In this document: positions 46,762 to 55,529 of the stretch, piece after piece
Position numbering within the stretch: position 1 is the stretch's first letter
How the letters are laid out: every line of letters starts with the position of its first letter
Assembly: GCF_001866665.1 (NCBI RefSeq)
Contig: NZ_MLYO01000010.1
Span: 118,109-182,108, forward strand
DNA from: Streptomyces monashensis
GTDB lineage: Bacteria; Actinomycetota; Actinomycetes; Streptomycetales; Streptomycetaceae
Direction: 5' to 3'
Length of the DNA stretch: 64,000 bases
Position numbers and translations under genes: made by a program
Notes under the pieces: model-generated
What the model saw: the letters and a program-made list of their open reading frames with translations, nothing else
Told to the model about the DNA's origin: nothing
Databases searched by the model: none

Positions 46762-49290
46762 GTGACCCCACCCCTCGGCAGACGGTCCTTCCTCACGGCG
46801 GCCGGCGCGACCACGGCGGCCCTGACGGTGACCGACGCCGGCGCCGCCCAGCCAGCGCCGCACCGGACCGAAGCCCGGCGCCGACAGGCCACCCAGGTGC
46901 GGCCGTTCCCGCTGACCGCGGTGACGCTGTTGGCCGGACCGTTCCAGGACAACCAGCGCCGCAACACCGCCTATCTGCGCTTCGTCGACATCGACCGGCT
47001 GCTGCACACCTTCCGGCTGAACGTCGGCCTGCCCTCCGGTGCCCAGCCCTGCGGCGGCTGGGAGGCACCGGGCGTGGAGCTGCGCGGGCACTCCACCGGG
47101 CATCTGCTCTCCGGTCTCGCGCTCACCTACGCCAACACCGGCGACACCGCGCTGCGCGACAAGGGCCGCGGTCTCGTCACCGCCCTGGCCGCCTGCCAGG
47201 CCGCGTCACCGTCGGCCGGTTACGGCAAGGGATACCTGTCGGCGTTCCCGGAGAGCTTCTTCGACCGGCTGGAGGCCGGGACCGGCGTCTGGGCGCCGTA
47301 CTACACGATCCACAAGATCATGGCGGGGCTGGTCGACCAGTATCGGCTGGCCGGGAACACCCAGGCCCGCGATGTGGTGCTCCAGCTCGGCGAGTGGGTC
47401 AATGCCCGTACGGGGAAGTTGGGTTACGCCCAGATGCAGCAGGTGCTGGAGACCGAGTTCGGCGGGATGAACGACGTCCTCGCCGATCTGCACGCGATCA
47501 CCGGTGACGCGGTCTGGCTGGACGTCGCCCAGCGTTTCACCCACGCCCGGGTCTTCGACCCGTTGGCCGCCGGGGAGGACCGGCTGGCCGGGCTGCACGC
47601 CAACACCCAGATCCCGAAGATGGTCGGCGCGATGCGGCTGTGGCAGGAGGGTCTGACCGACCGCTACCGCACCATCGCGCAGAACTTCTGGCAGATCGTC
47701 ACCGCCCATCACTCGTACGTCATCGGCGGCAACAGCAACGGCGAGGCCTTCCACGAACCCGACGCCGTCGCCGCCCAGTTGTCCAACGGCACCTGCGAGA
47801 ACTGCAACAGCTACAACATGCTCAAGCTGACCCGGCTGCTGCACTTCGACGCCCCTGACCGCACCGACCTGCTCGACCACTACGAGCGCACCCTGTTCAA
47901 CCAGATGCTCGGCGAGCAGGATCCGGACTCGGCGCACGGTTTCAACATCTACTACACCGGCCTCGGCCCCGGCTCCTTCAAGCGGCAGCCGTCCTTCATG
48001 GGCACGGACACGAACGCGTACTCCACCGACTACGACAACTTCTCCTGCGACCACGGCACCGGCATGGAGACACAGTCGAAGTTCGCGGACACGATCTACA
48101 CGCACGACGAACGGCGGCTGCTGGTCAACCTGTTCATCCCGTCCGAGGTGCGCTGGCAGGAGCAGGGCATCACCTGGCGGCAGACCACCCGGCTGCCCGA
48201 CACCGCCTCGACCGTGCTCACGGTCACCGCCGGGAGCGCGCAGCACGAGCTGCTGGTGCGCATCCCGTCCTGGGCCTCCGGCGCGAGCGTCAAGCTGAAC
48301 GGCCGCGCCGTCAAACCCCCTGTGGGCGCGGGCAGTTGGCTGAGCCTCGACCGCGCGTGGAAGACCGGGGACCGGGTCGAGGTCGCCCTGCCGATGCGCA
48401 CGACCCTCGAAGCCACCCCGGACGACCCGGACGTCCAGGCCGTGCTGCACGGTCCGGTGGTGCTCGCCGGGGCGTACGGCACCACGCAGAGCCGCTCGAT
48501 GCCCCGGCTGGACACGGGCACGGTCCGGCGGACATCGGCCGACCCGCTGCGGTTCACCGCGACGGCCGACCAGGAGACCGTGACCCTGCTGCCCATCGCC
48601 CGCGTGCACCACCAGTACTACAACGTCTACTGGCTGACCGGCCGGCCCCCGTCCCCGCCCCCTGGTTTCGCCGCCTGGTACCGCTTCGACGAGACCTCCG
48701 GCACCAGCGCCGCCGACGCCACGGGCAACGGGAAGACGGCCACCTTGACCGGCGGCGCCGCGTGGGCCCAGGGGCATCTCGCCGGTGCCGTCGCGCTCGA
48801 CGGCACGGACGGCCATGTCGCCGTCGCCGACGACCTGTTGGCGGGCGCCTCCGCCTACTCGGTGGCCACCTGGGTGAACCTCGCCGGGCAGCCCGCCGCG
48901 TGGAGCCGCATCTTCGACTTCGGCACCGGGGTCAGCGCCAACATGTTCCTCACCCCGCTGAGCGACGCGGGCACCCTGCGCTACGCGATCACCACGAGCG
49001 GCGGCGGCGCCGAGCAGCGCATCGACGCCGGCCCACTGCCCACGGACCGCTGGGTGCATGTGGCCGTCACCTACGGATCCGGCACGGCCGTGCTCTACAC
49101 CGACGGCCGTGAGGTGGGCCGGAACACGGCGGTCGCCGTCGAGCCCCGCGACTTCGGCAACCACATCCGGGCCGCGTACATCGGCAGGTCGCAGTACCCG
49201 GACCCGTACCTGAAGGCGGCGGTCGACGACTTCCGGGTCTACGGACGGACGCTGACCGCGGCGGAGGTCGCGGCCCTGGCCGACGCGTAG
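46762..49290 (+). CDS. secreted GH127 beta-L-arabinofuranosidase with LamG domain
   Basis: 842 residues from the GTG at 46762, which has GGAGG at correct spacing. A Tat-like start (LGRRSFLTAAGATTAALT) suggests export. Residues about 45-640 form the GH127 catalytic region: GGWEAPGVELRGHSTGHLLS, YYTIHKIMAGLVDQYRLAG, IGGNSNGEAFHEPD, and the CENCNSYNMLKLT segment holding the Cys pair of the metal and nucleophile site. Residues about 640-842 are a concanavalin-like LamG domain (AWYRFDETSGT, then AVALDGTDGHV) that may bind polysaccharide. It should release L-arabinose from plant arabinans or glycoproteins. A good promoter and operator-like repeats precede it. Confidence 0.93.
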   Translation: MTPPLGRRSFLTAAGATTAALTVTDAGAAQPAPHRTEARRRQATQVRPFPLTAVTLLAGPFQDNQRRNTAYLRFVDIDRLLHTFRLNVGLPSGAQPCGGWEAPGVELRGHSTGHLLSGLALTYANTGDTALRDKGRGLVTALAACQAASPSAGYGKGYLSAFPESFFDRLEAGTGVWAPYYTIHKIMAGLVDQYRLAGNTQARDVVLQLGEWVNARTGKLGYAQMQQVLETEFGGMNDVLADLHAITGDAVWLDVAQRFTHARVFDPLAAGEDRLAGLHANTQIPKMVGAMRLWQEGLTDRYRTIAQNFWQIVTAHHSYVIGGNSNGEAFHEPDAVAAQLSNGTCENCNSYNMLKLTRLLHFDAPDRTDLLDHYERTLFNQMLGEQDPDSAHGFNIYYTGLGPGSFKRQPSFMGTDTNAYSTDYDNFSCDHGTGMETQSKFADTIYTHDERRLLVNLFIPSEVRWQEQGITWRQTTRLPDTASTVLTVTAGSAQHELLVRIPSWASGASVKLNGRAVKPPVGAGSWLSLDRAWKTGDRVEVALPMRTTLEATPDDPDVQAVLHGPVVLAGAYGTTQSRSMPRLDTGTVRRTSADPLRFTATADQETVTLLPIARVHHQYYNVYWLTGRPPSPPPGFAAWYRFDETSGTSAADATGNGKTATLTGGAAWAQGHLAGAVALDGTDGHVAVADDLLAGASAYSVATWVNLAGQPAAWSRIFDFGTGVSANMFLTPLSDAGTLRYAITTSGGGAEQRIDAGPLPTDRWVHVAVTYGSGTAVLYTDGREVGRNTAVAVEPRDFGNHIRAAYIGRSQYPDPYLKAAVDDFRVYGRTLTAAEVAALADA

Positions 49291-49323
49291 ACCCTCGCCG
49301 ACGGGCAGCCGGGCGCACCCCGG

Positions 49324-49878
49324 TCACAGGGAGATGTCGATGTCCTCGACGTCGGTGAACTCCACCAGCAGGCCCTGGGCACGGCGTCCGGCGTCGCGGA
49401 AGTACATCTCGCCCAGGCCCTGGGCCGCGATGTCCTGCAACTGCGCCTCGGTGGCGCCCCGGTCGCGGGCGGCGAACAGGCGCTCGGCCCAACGGGGCGG
49501 CAGGGCCTGGGTGATGTGGCGCAGCCGGGCGTCGTCCGTGGTGCCCGGCGCCGCGGTGAAGCCGAACCGTGCGCGCGCCGAGACGACGATGCCCTCCGCC
49601 GTGGCGGCCCGGTCCCTGGCCCGCGCCCGCACCTGGGGCTGCCAGCGCTTCCTGACCTCGCCCGCCAGCCGCGCGGCGAGCTCCTTGCGGGGATGCCGGA
49701 GCGTGCCGACGACGTACCGCTCGACGGTGCGCTGCGAGACGCCCAGCAGCTCGGCGGCCGGCCGTGTGCCCTTGAGCTGTTTGACGAGGTATTTCATCTG
49801 AGCCTGCGCGGACTTGGGGACGGGGCGGGTGAACGCCCCTTCCAGCGCCCGGTCCAGGCTCTCCCCGACGGTGTCCAC
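49324..49878 (-). CDS. tpg: telomere terminal protein Tpg homologue
   Basis: 184 residues, the normal length of Tpg. The N-terminus ALEGAFTRPVPKSAQAQMKY and QLKGTRPAAELLGVSQRTVE contain the family's helix-turn-helix. RRWQPQVRAR-like KRWQPQVRARARDRA and FGFTAAPGTTDDARLRHIT follow, and the acidic C-terminus FTDVEDIDI closes the protein. Tpg is covalently bound to the 5' ends of linear Streptomyces chromosomes and primes end patching. The GTG start has GAGGAG upstream. No partner tap gene, helicase or telomere palindrome is nearby, so this is a solitary or spare copy. Confidence 0.92.
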   Translation of the reverse strand: MDTVGESLDRALEGAFTRPVPKSAQAQMKYLVKQLKGTRPAAELLGVSQRTVERYVVGTLRHPRKELAARLAGEVRKRWQPQVRARARDRAATAEGIVVSARARFGFTAAPGTTDDARLRHITQALPPRWAERLFAARDRGATEAQLQDIAAQGLGEMYFRDAGRRAQGLLVEFTDVEDIDISL

Positions 49879-49980
49879 GGGCCGCTCCTCTCCACCTCGA
49901 GGCGACCTGGCGTCGGCCGTCTCGCAGGCCAGCCTATGCGACGGCGCGGGCGCTGCGGGACATGCGCTCCCACCTCTGTT

Positions 49981-50009
49981 TTGAACGTGTTCAATTGCAT
50001 GGCTACGCT
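49981..50009 (+). promoter_or_regulatory. promoter with overlapping palindromic operator
   Basis: TTGAAC (49981-49986) and TACGCT (50004-50009) make a promoter with a 17-bp spacer. The -35 hexamer is also the left arm of a perfect palindrome, TTGAACGTGTTCAA minus symmetry only at its central GT (49981-49994). A repressor here would block the polymerase. Confidence 0.6.
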
Positions 50010-50036
50010 GTGCCCCACACGAACGGAGGGGGCGCG

Positions 50037-50984
50037 ATGAAGGTGGTTCTGCCCGGGGGCACCGGACAGGTGGGCACGATTCTCGACCGCGCGCTGACGG
50101 CCGCCGGCCATGAGGTCACCGTGCTGACCAGACGTCCCCGGCGGGCACGCCAGATCGGCTGGGACGGGATCACGCTCGGACCGTGGGCCGAGGCGATCGA
50201 CGGCTGCGACGTCGTCGTCAACCTGGCCGGACGCAGCGTCTCGTGCCGTTACACCCCCGCGAACCTGCGGGCCATGATGGACTCCCGGGTGGACTCCGCG
50301 CGGGTGGTGGGCGAGGCCATCGCGGTGGCCGCGCGACCACCGCGGGTGTGGTTGCAGATGAGCACGGCGACGATCTACGCCCACCGCTTCGACGCGGCGC
50401 ACGACGAGGCGACCGGGGCGATCGGCGGCTGCGAGCCGGACGTGCCGGACTACTGGGCCTACAGCGTGCAGATCGCCGAGAACTGGGAGCGGGCACAGCG
50501 CGAGGCGCCGACACCGGCGACCCGGAAGGTGTCGCTGCGCGCGGCGATGGTGATGAGCCCGGACCACGGCGGGGTCTTCGACGTCCTGCTCGGCCTGGCC
50601 CGGCTGGGGCTGGGCGGGCCGGTCGCGGGCGGTGCGCAGTACGTCTCGTGGATCCACGACGAGGACTTCGTCCGCGCGGTGGCGTTCCTGGTCGACCGGG
50701 AGGACATCGACGGCCCGGTGAACCTCGCCTCCCCCGGCCCTCTCCCCCACCGGGAGTTCATGCGCACCCTGCGCGCCGCCTGGGGCGTCCCCGTCGGACT
50801 GCCCGCGACGCGCTGGATGGCGGAACTGGGCGCGTTCGTGTTCCGTTCGGACACCGAGCTGCTCCTCAAGAGCCGCCGCGTGACTCCGGGGCGGCTGCGC
50901 GAGGCCGGCTTCACCTTCACACATCCCACCTGGGACTCGGCCGCCATGGACCTCGTCCAGCGGATGCCGGGACGGCCCCGGTGA
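50037..50984 (+). CDS. TIGR01777-like epimerase-family oxidoreductase (copy 1)
   Basis: 315 residues. N-terminal LPGGTGQVG nucleotide-binding motif, GRSVSCRYTP, and the TIGR01777 signature region (YAYSVQIAENWERA-like YWAYSVQIAENWE). Members are atypical SDRs (SDR39U1/YfcH-like) with unknown substrate, some tied to flavin or fatty-acid metabolism. The usual catalytic Tyr/Lys pair is not obvious here. Ribosome site GGAGGGGG precedes the ATG. A paralogous gene lies at 51095; both have palindromes in their promoter regions. Confidence 0.88.
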   Translation: MKVVLPGGTGQVGTILDRALTAAGHEVTVLTRRPRRARQIGWDGITLGPWAEAIDGCDVVVNLAGRSVSCRYTPANLRAMMDSRVDSARVVGEAIAVAARPPRVWLQMSTATIYAHRFDAAHDEATGAIGGCEPDVPDYWAYSVQIAENWERAQREAPTPATRKVSLRAAMVMSPDHGGVFDVLLGLARLGLGGPVAGGAQYVSWIHDEDFVRAVAFLVDREDIDGPVNLASPGPLPHREFMRTLRAAWGVPVGLPATRWMAELGAFVFRSDTELLLKSRRVTPGRLREAGFTFTHPTWDSAAMDLVQRMPGRPR

Positions 50985-51008
50985 GTCCGCGCACCCGGAG
51001 GCCTTTAC

Positions 51009-51063
51009 TTGAACTTGCAAGCACCCGGTGTATCGTCCCGTCGTGATTCAAATTTGAATCACG
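51009..51063 (+). promoter_or_regulatory. promoter with large palindrome at the transcription start
   Basis: TTGAAC (51009-51014), 16-bp spacer, TATCGT (51031-51036). A perfect 22-bp palindrome occupies 51042-51063; its inner 20 bases are GTGATTCAAATTTGAATCAC. It covers the expected start point, a typical operator position. Confidence 0.65.
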
Positions 51064-51094
51064 CGAACCACCCACGCCTGCTCGGGAGGACGCC

Positions 51095-52009
51095 GTGCGC
51101 GTCGCGATCACCGGGTCCACCGGACTCATCGGCTCCGCTCTCACCCGCTCGCTGCTCGCGGACGGCCACCAGGTCGTCCGTCTCGTGCGGGACCGGTCCG
51201 TCGCCGCCCCTCGGGACGGCAGCGAGTCCGCCCACTGGGACCCGGTCGCGGAGCGGGTCCAGCCCGGCGCGCTGGACGGAACCGACGCCGTCGTGCACCT
51301 GGCCGGCGCGGGCGTCGGGGACAGGCGCTGGACCCCGGGCTACAAGCGGGAGATCCTCGGCAGCCGGGTGCGGGGCACCGCGACTCTCGCGCGCGCCGTG
51401 GCCTCGTCGGCCGCCCCGCCGCGCGTCCTGGTGTCCGCGTCCGCGACCGGCTACTACGGCGACACCGGCGAGCGTGTCACCGACGAGAGCGGGCCGGCCG
51501 GGGGCGACTTCCTGGCCTCCGTCTGCGTCGAGTGGGAGGCGGCCGCCGACCCCGCGCGGCACGCCGGCGTCCGCGTGGTGCACCCGCGCACCGGGCTGGT
51601 GGTCTCCACCGAGGGCGGCGCGTTCGGCCGGCTCCTCCCGCTCTTCCGGCTCGGTCTCGGCGGCCGGCTCGGCTCCGGCGACCAGTACTGGCCGGTCATC
51701 TCACTGACCGACCACATCGCGGCGCTCCGCTTCGCCCTCGACGCCGAAGAGCTGTCCGGCCCCGTCAACCTCACGGCCCCCGAGCCGCCCACGAACCGGG
51801 AGGTGACCCGGGCCCTGAGCCGCGCCCTGCACCGCCCGGCGGTCGCGGCGGTCCCCGCCGTCGCCCTGCGCGCGGCGCTGGGCGAATTCGCCGGCAGCAT
51901 CACCTGCAGCGCCCGTGTCGTCCCCGGCGCCCTGCAGAAGGCGGGCTTCTCCTTCACCCACCCGACGGTCCGCGAGGCGCTCGACTCGGTGCTGGGCACG
52001 GCCGGATGA
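51095..52009 (+). CDS. TIGR01777-like epimerase-family oxidoreductase (copy 2)
   Basis: 304 residues from a GTG. TGSTGLIGSAL nucleotide motif, HLAGAGVGDRRWTPGYKREI, SASATGYYGDTGERVTDESG and EWEAAADPARHAGVRVVHPR are typical of TIGR01777 proteins (YfcH). The C-terminal KAGFSFTHPTVREAL matches the copy at 50037 (EAGFTFTHPTWD). Function is unassigned in this family. Its palindrome shares the TTCAA half with the operator of copy 1. Confidence 0.93.
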   Translation: MRVAITGSTGLIGSALTRSLLADGHQVVRLVRDRSVAAPRDGSESAHWDPVAERVQPGALDGTDAVVHLAGAGVGDRRWTPGYKREILGSRVRGTATLARAVASSAAPPRVLVSASATGYYGDTGERVTDESGPAGGDFLASVCVEWEAAADPARHAGVRVVHPRTGLVVSTEGGAFGRLLPLFRLGLGGRLGSGDQYWPVISLTDHIAALRFALDAEELSGPVNLTAPEPPTNREVTRALSRALHRPAVAAVPAVALRAALGEFAGSITCSARVVPGALQKAGFSFTHPTVREALDSVLGTAG

Positions 52010-52173
52010 GACCCGGGAACGGCCGGACCCCGACGCGGGAATCCGCCCGCGGGCGGGTATGTCCTCACCGGCGCCGCATGCGGGAACGCCCGGCGCGCGC
52101 GACCATGGTCGTCCCCTCGTACGGCGCCGGGTCCCGGCGGAGGACCGGTGGCAAGGGTGACAAGGAGGAAGTC

Positions 52174-53043
52174 GTGTGCCGACTGTTCGGACTGATCAGC
52201 TCCCCCCACCGCACACACGCCACGTTCTGGCTGCTGGACGCCCCCGACAGCCTCAGCGCACAGAGCCACCGCGAGCCCGACGGCACCGGACTGGGCTACT
52301 TCGAAGCCGACGGAACGCCGGAGGTGCACAAGGCCCCGATCGCCGCCTATGAGGACCGAGCCTTCGCCCGGGAGGCCCGGGAGATCGAGTCGGCCACCTT
52401 CCTCGCGCACATCCGCTACGCCTCCACCGGCGGCCTGGACATGCGCAACACCCACCCCTTCGAGCAGGACGGGCGCCTGTTCGCGCACAACGGGGTGATC
52501 GAGGGGCTCGACGAACTCGACCGCCACCTGGGCGAGGACCGGTCCCTGGTGCGCGGCGACACCGACTCCGAGCGCTTCTTCGCCCTGGTCACCCGGGAGA
52601 CCGCGGCGCACGGCGGCGATGTATCCGCGGGCCTCGCCACCGCGGCGCGCTGGGTCGCCGAGCACCTTCCCCTGTTCGCCCTCAACGTCGTCCTCACCAC
52701 CGCCGACGAGCTGTGGGCCCTGCGCTATCCCGCCACGCACGAGCTGTACGTGCTGCGCCGCCCGCCCGGCGGTCACCATGGCGCGCGGCACCTGGACCAC
52801 GCGGGCCGGGACGGCCATCTGCGGGTGCGCTCGGCCCGGCTGGGCGCGCTCCCCTCCGTCATCGTGGCCAGCGAGCCGCTGGACGAGAGCCCGCTGTGGC
52901 GCCTGATGGATCCCGGTGAACTGCTGCACATCGGCCCCGACCTGCACACCACGAGCCGGATCGCCCTGCCCGACGCACCGGCCCACCCCCTCACCCTGGC
53001 CGACCTCCGACCCACCGCGGCCGCCTCACAGCGTCCCGCGTAG
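52174..53043 (+). CDS. class II glutamine amidotransferase
   Basis: 289 residues from a GTG preceded by AAGGAGGAA. The N-terminal Cys (residue 2, CRLFG) is the nucleophile after Met removal. QSHREPDGTGLGYFE and ATFLAHIRYASTGG, then NTHPFEQDGRLFAHNGVI are the glutamine-binding part of an Ntn-hydrolase of the YafJ/DUF3700-like type. It lacks a synthetase or isomerase domain, so it probably feeds ammonia to a separate partner or acts as a free amidase. No partner is adjacent. Confidence 0.92.
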   Translation: MCRLFGLISSPHRTHATFWLLDAPDSLSAQSHREPDGTGLGYFEADGTPEVHKAPIAAYEDRAFAREAREIESATFLAHIRYASTGGLDMRNTHPFEQDGRLFAHNGVIEGLDELDRHLGEDRSLVRGDTDSERFFALVTRETAAHGGDVSAGLATAARWVAEHLPLFALNVVLTTADELWALRYPATHELYVLRRPPGGHHGARHLDHAGRDGHLRVRSARLGALPSVIVASEPLDESPLWRLMDPGELLHIGPDLHTTSRIALPDAPAHPLTLADLRPTAAASQRPA

Positions 53044-53303
53044 CACAGGCGCACACCGGCGTCGCGCGCTCTCCCGTACGGTCGGGGCATCGGCAGCTCC
53101 TCCACCACGGACTGGGTGTACGAAGTCACCGTCGCCGAAGGCGAGTTCGGGCTCCGGCGGATCCGGACGACGAACCCGACGAGCCTGATCCAAACGGCAC
53201 CCCCGGCCCGGCCCACCCGTCGGGGAGATGCCCTCAGCTTGTCACGGCCGGTTCCGGCCGGTGACGACGGCTCGACCGGAACGAGGCGCACCGGGCTCCC
53301 GGT
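53044..53303. other. 260-bp intergenic stretch without a clear gene
   Basis: Separates the amidotransferase gene from the ABC-F remnant. A possible frame from 53116 begins MYEVTVAEGEFGLRRIRTTN but then turns to low complexity and has no ribosome site; it may be a fragment. Confidence 0.35.
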
Positions 53304-53620
53304 TCAGGCCGCCAGCGGTGTCCTGGTACGGCCCCGGTGCAGTTCCAGGCGCGAGCCGCGGCAGGAGCTGCGCAGCCGGCGGTCGTGGCTCACCACGACC
53401 AGCGTGCCCGGGTAGTCGGCGAGGGCCCGTTCCATCTCCTCCACCAGCAGCGGGGAGAGATGGTTGGCCGGCTCGTCGAGCAGCAGCAGGTCCACCGGCC
53501 GTACCAGCGGCCGGGCCAGGTCCAGACGGTGCCGCTGCCCGGCGGACAGTGCCCCGGCGGGCGTACCGAGCCTCGCCTCGGCCGCGGCCCTCGGGAACTC
53601 CAGCAGGTGAACGAGCAGTT
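53304..53620 (-). pseudogene. C-terminal remnant of an ABC-F family ATPase
   Basis: About 105 residues survive: the signature ALSAGQRHRLDLARPLV, Walker B LLLLDEPANHLSPLLVEE and the VVVSHDRRLRSS switch, ending near the stop at 53304. The whole first ATPase domain, linker and second Walker A are missing; the break is near 53620. ABC-F proteins are cytoplasmic ribosome-associated ATPases, many giving antibiotic resistance. With half the protein lost it cannot work. The Asn in PANHLS differs from the usual DEPTNHL. Confidence 0.8.
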
Positions 53621-53786
53621 GCGGCAATCGACACCAGCCTGCACCACCTCGCCGAAACCCTCGCCGACAACCCACGGCTCAGCCCGGACCACCTGGCCGA
53701 TCTCCTGTCTGGTAACTGCCACGATCGATCTCCGGGTTGGGCATCGTGTCGGCCCAGGCCCCGTGCGTTCCAGGGGAGGTGCGCCG

Positions 53787-53996
53787 AGGCCCTGTCGTCA
53801 CATTCCCGTCGTCCGCCCGGAGGGCGGGCCACGCGACGTCTGGTGCGTGCAGATGCAAGGCGGAGGAGGGAGTCGACGCGGTGGGGCCCCTCCCGCGCGA
53901 GCGCAGCCGAGCGTGGGGGAGTCGGCGACCGACGGCAACGCAGCAGATGCGCGTGCCAGCCGCCGCGCGGCAGGCGGGAATGTGACGACAGGGCCT
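53787..53996. mobile_element. 210-bp miniature inverted-repeat element (MITE)
   Basis: Perfect 22-bp terminal inverted repeats (53787-53808 and 53975-53996), starting AGGCCCTGTCGTCACATTCC, with no transposase gene inside. The interior includes a GC-rich hairpin-forming block (around 53890-53925, GCGCGAGCGCAGCCGAGCG) often seen in Streptomyces repeats. No target duplication is obvious. It sits between the ABC-F remnant and the ANTAR gene, whose stop codon overlaps its end. Confidence 0.85.
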
Positions 53997-54347
53997 AGGG
54001 AATCCCGGTCGGGCCATGGCGGTCGAGGGCGTCTTCCAGTTCGGCCCGGATGTCCGCGGGCATCTCTCCCGTGCGTCCCCAGATGAGGATCATGTCTGCG
54101 ACGTTGCGCAGTTTGATGTTCGTGTGCTGGGAGACTTCCTTCAGCACCACCCACGCTTCGTCCGGTGACACCCGACCCAGGGCGACGACCATGCCCATCC
54201 CCTGGTCCACCACCGCGTGGGACGTGACGGCTTCCTTGAGCTGGAGGATCTGTTCCTCCAGCCCGGAGATGCGCTCTGTCCCTCCCCGGACGGGTCGGGA
54301 CCCTGTGCCACGCCGCCATTCTCCCCCTGGACACAGCTGTGCACCAT
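53995..54347 (-). CDS. ANTAR-domain protein with apparent 5' frameshift
   Basis: The last 92 residues (from 54273) are a clear ANTAR module: ERISGLEEQILQLKEAV, SHAVVDQGMGMVVALGRVSP, EVSQHTNIKLRNVADMILIW. That frame has no start codon for a long way upstream. A better 5' end, beginning with an ATG at 54347 (MVHSCVQGENGG), is in another frame, so a single-base shift near 54275 is likely. ANTAR proteins bind RNA hairpins to prevent termination. The TAG stop (53995-53997) spans the end of the MITE, so the native C-terminus may have been lost. Divergent from a DUF5133 gene, a common pairing. Confidence 0.6.
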
Positions 54348-54513
54348 CGCCGTGGTCGCGACCGCACGAGGGTCCCTCGGTGATGGACCGACGCCATGCG
54401 GTCGCGTACCGGGTCCCGGCCTGGTGCCGGTTCAGAGTGCGGCCGTGCCGGATGCCTGCGACTCTGGGGGCGAAGGGGCAGGTCCGGAAGGGCCAGGACG
54501 GGAGGCGGTCACC

Positions 54514-54747
54514 GTGGTGATGGCAGATCCGTCGCTTCTGCGGGAACTGGTCGAGCGGTGTGAAAGCCTCAGGCGGAGCCTGGCACGGGGCGGCAGCAGC
54601 GCGGAGACTGCCCGCGAACTTGAGGATGTGACGTACACGCTGTGCGTCGTCACCGGCACCCGCCAACTGGACGCAGCGTTGTTCGTGGCCCGTCGGCAGT
54701 TGGCCGGCTCTCTGGCCCGGCACCAGCCTCTTCACCCCTCGGGATGA
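54514..54747 (+). CDS. DUF5133 protein
   Basis: 77 residues from the GTG at 54514 (GGGAGG nine bases before); GTG 54517 and ATG 54520 are alternatives. Core: MADPSLLRELVERCESLRRS, then TARELEDVTYTLCVVTGTRQ and DAALFVARRQL. This short helical protein is widespread in Streptomyces, often beside ANTAR genes, with no known function. Confidence 0.78.
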   Translation: MVMADPSLLRELVERCESLRRSLARGGSSAETARELEDVTYTLCVVTGTRQLDAALFVARRQLAGSLARHQPLHPSG

Positions 54748-55529
54748 AGAGGCTGACCTGCTCGGTGTTCTCGGGGCCTCCCCGGCTCAAGGCCCGGCTT
54801 CGCCCGCGTTGGTCCGGTTCGTCCTCAGCGTGCTCAGGCGGCCGGGGTGAGTTCGGCGCGGCCGAAGAGGAGCGTGTAGCCGGTGGGGAGCCGGCGCAGG
54901 ATGCGGGTGAGCAGTTCGGTACCGGCCGAGGCGGCGACGGCGGCGAATACGGAGCCGGTGTCCCAGCGCGCGGTGGCCAGGGTGGCGCCGCTGCGGGCGG
55001 CTCGAGGGGACGCGGTCCCCACAGCATGCGTCGCCCGCGCTCTCAACGGGCCTGACCGGACTCGGTCACCAGACCGCAGCCGCCGGCCATCTCCGGCCCG
55101 TTCCCACCTGACCGCCACCCACCCCGACCTCGCCGAACAGCTCCGGGCGCCGGGCACAGACGGCCTCCACCGGCGCCTGGACCTGCGCTTCGTCCGCGTC
55201 CTCCTCGGTCACGACCAGAGGTTCCGCGTCCGCCAGGTCCTCACCCGACGCCCAACGTCACCAGGGCCGCGCGGCGGAACAGCGGTATGCGGGCCGGCGG
55301 CGGGACATCTGTGCACGCTTCCCGGGACCTTGCAGGCCTCGCGGCCAGGACCCAGCCCGTGCCCAGGGGCGTGGCCATGCTGACTGCGGTCATCATGCGA
55401 TCGGCACAGTAGGGGCGTCGGATCTGGACAGCCGTCGACCGCGGCCTGCCCTCACCAAAATGAGCGCGCTAATGTAACAAGGCAGGGCTGACGTGATGAC
55501 GGCGCCGGATGGCGCCGAGAGGAAGCGTC
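54748..55529. other. 782-bp region with gene debris but no intact gene
   Basis: A minus-strand frame (54834-55157) ends in an orderly stretch (TGSVFAAVAASAGTELLTRI then LRRLPTGYTLLFGRAEL), suggesting the tail of a lost gene of unknown family. A plus-strand stretch near 55110-55250 (LTATHPDLAEQLRAPGTDGL) also looks like a fragment. Neither has a start. A promoter for the next gene probably lies around 55400-55490, where the sequence turns AT-richer (CTCACCAAAATGAG). Confidence 0.5.

Noticed and set aside
49324..53043. Chromosome end or linear-plasmid telomere suggested by the Tpg gene
   Set aside because: No series of close telomeric palindromes, no tap gene, and ordinary chromosomal genes continue on both sides.
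53228..53998. 256-codon plus-strand frame over the ABC-F remnant and MITE
   Set aside because: It crosses a minus-strand remnant and a mobile element; a short orderly part (IDTSLHHLAETLADNPRLSP) may be a fragment of an unknown gene but cannot be assigned.
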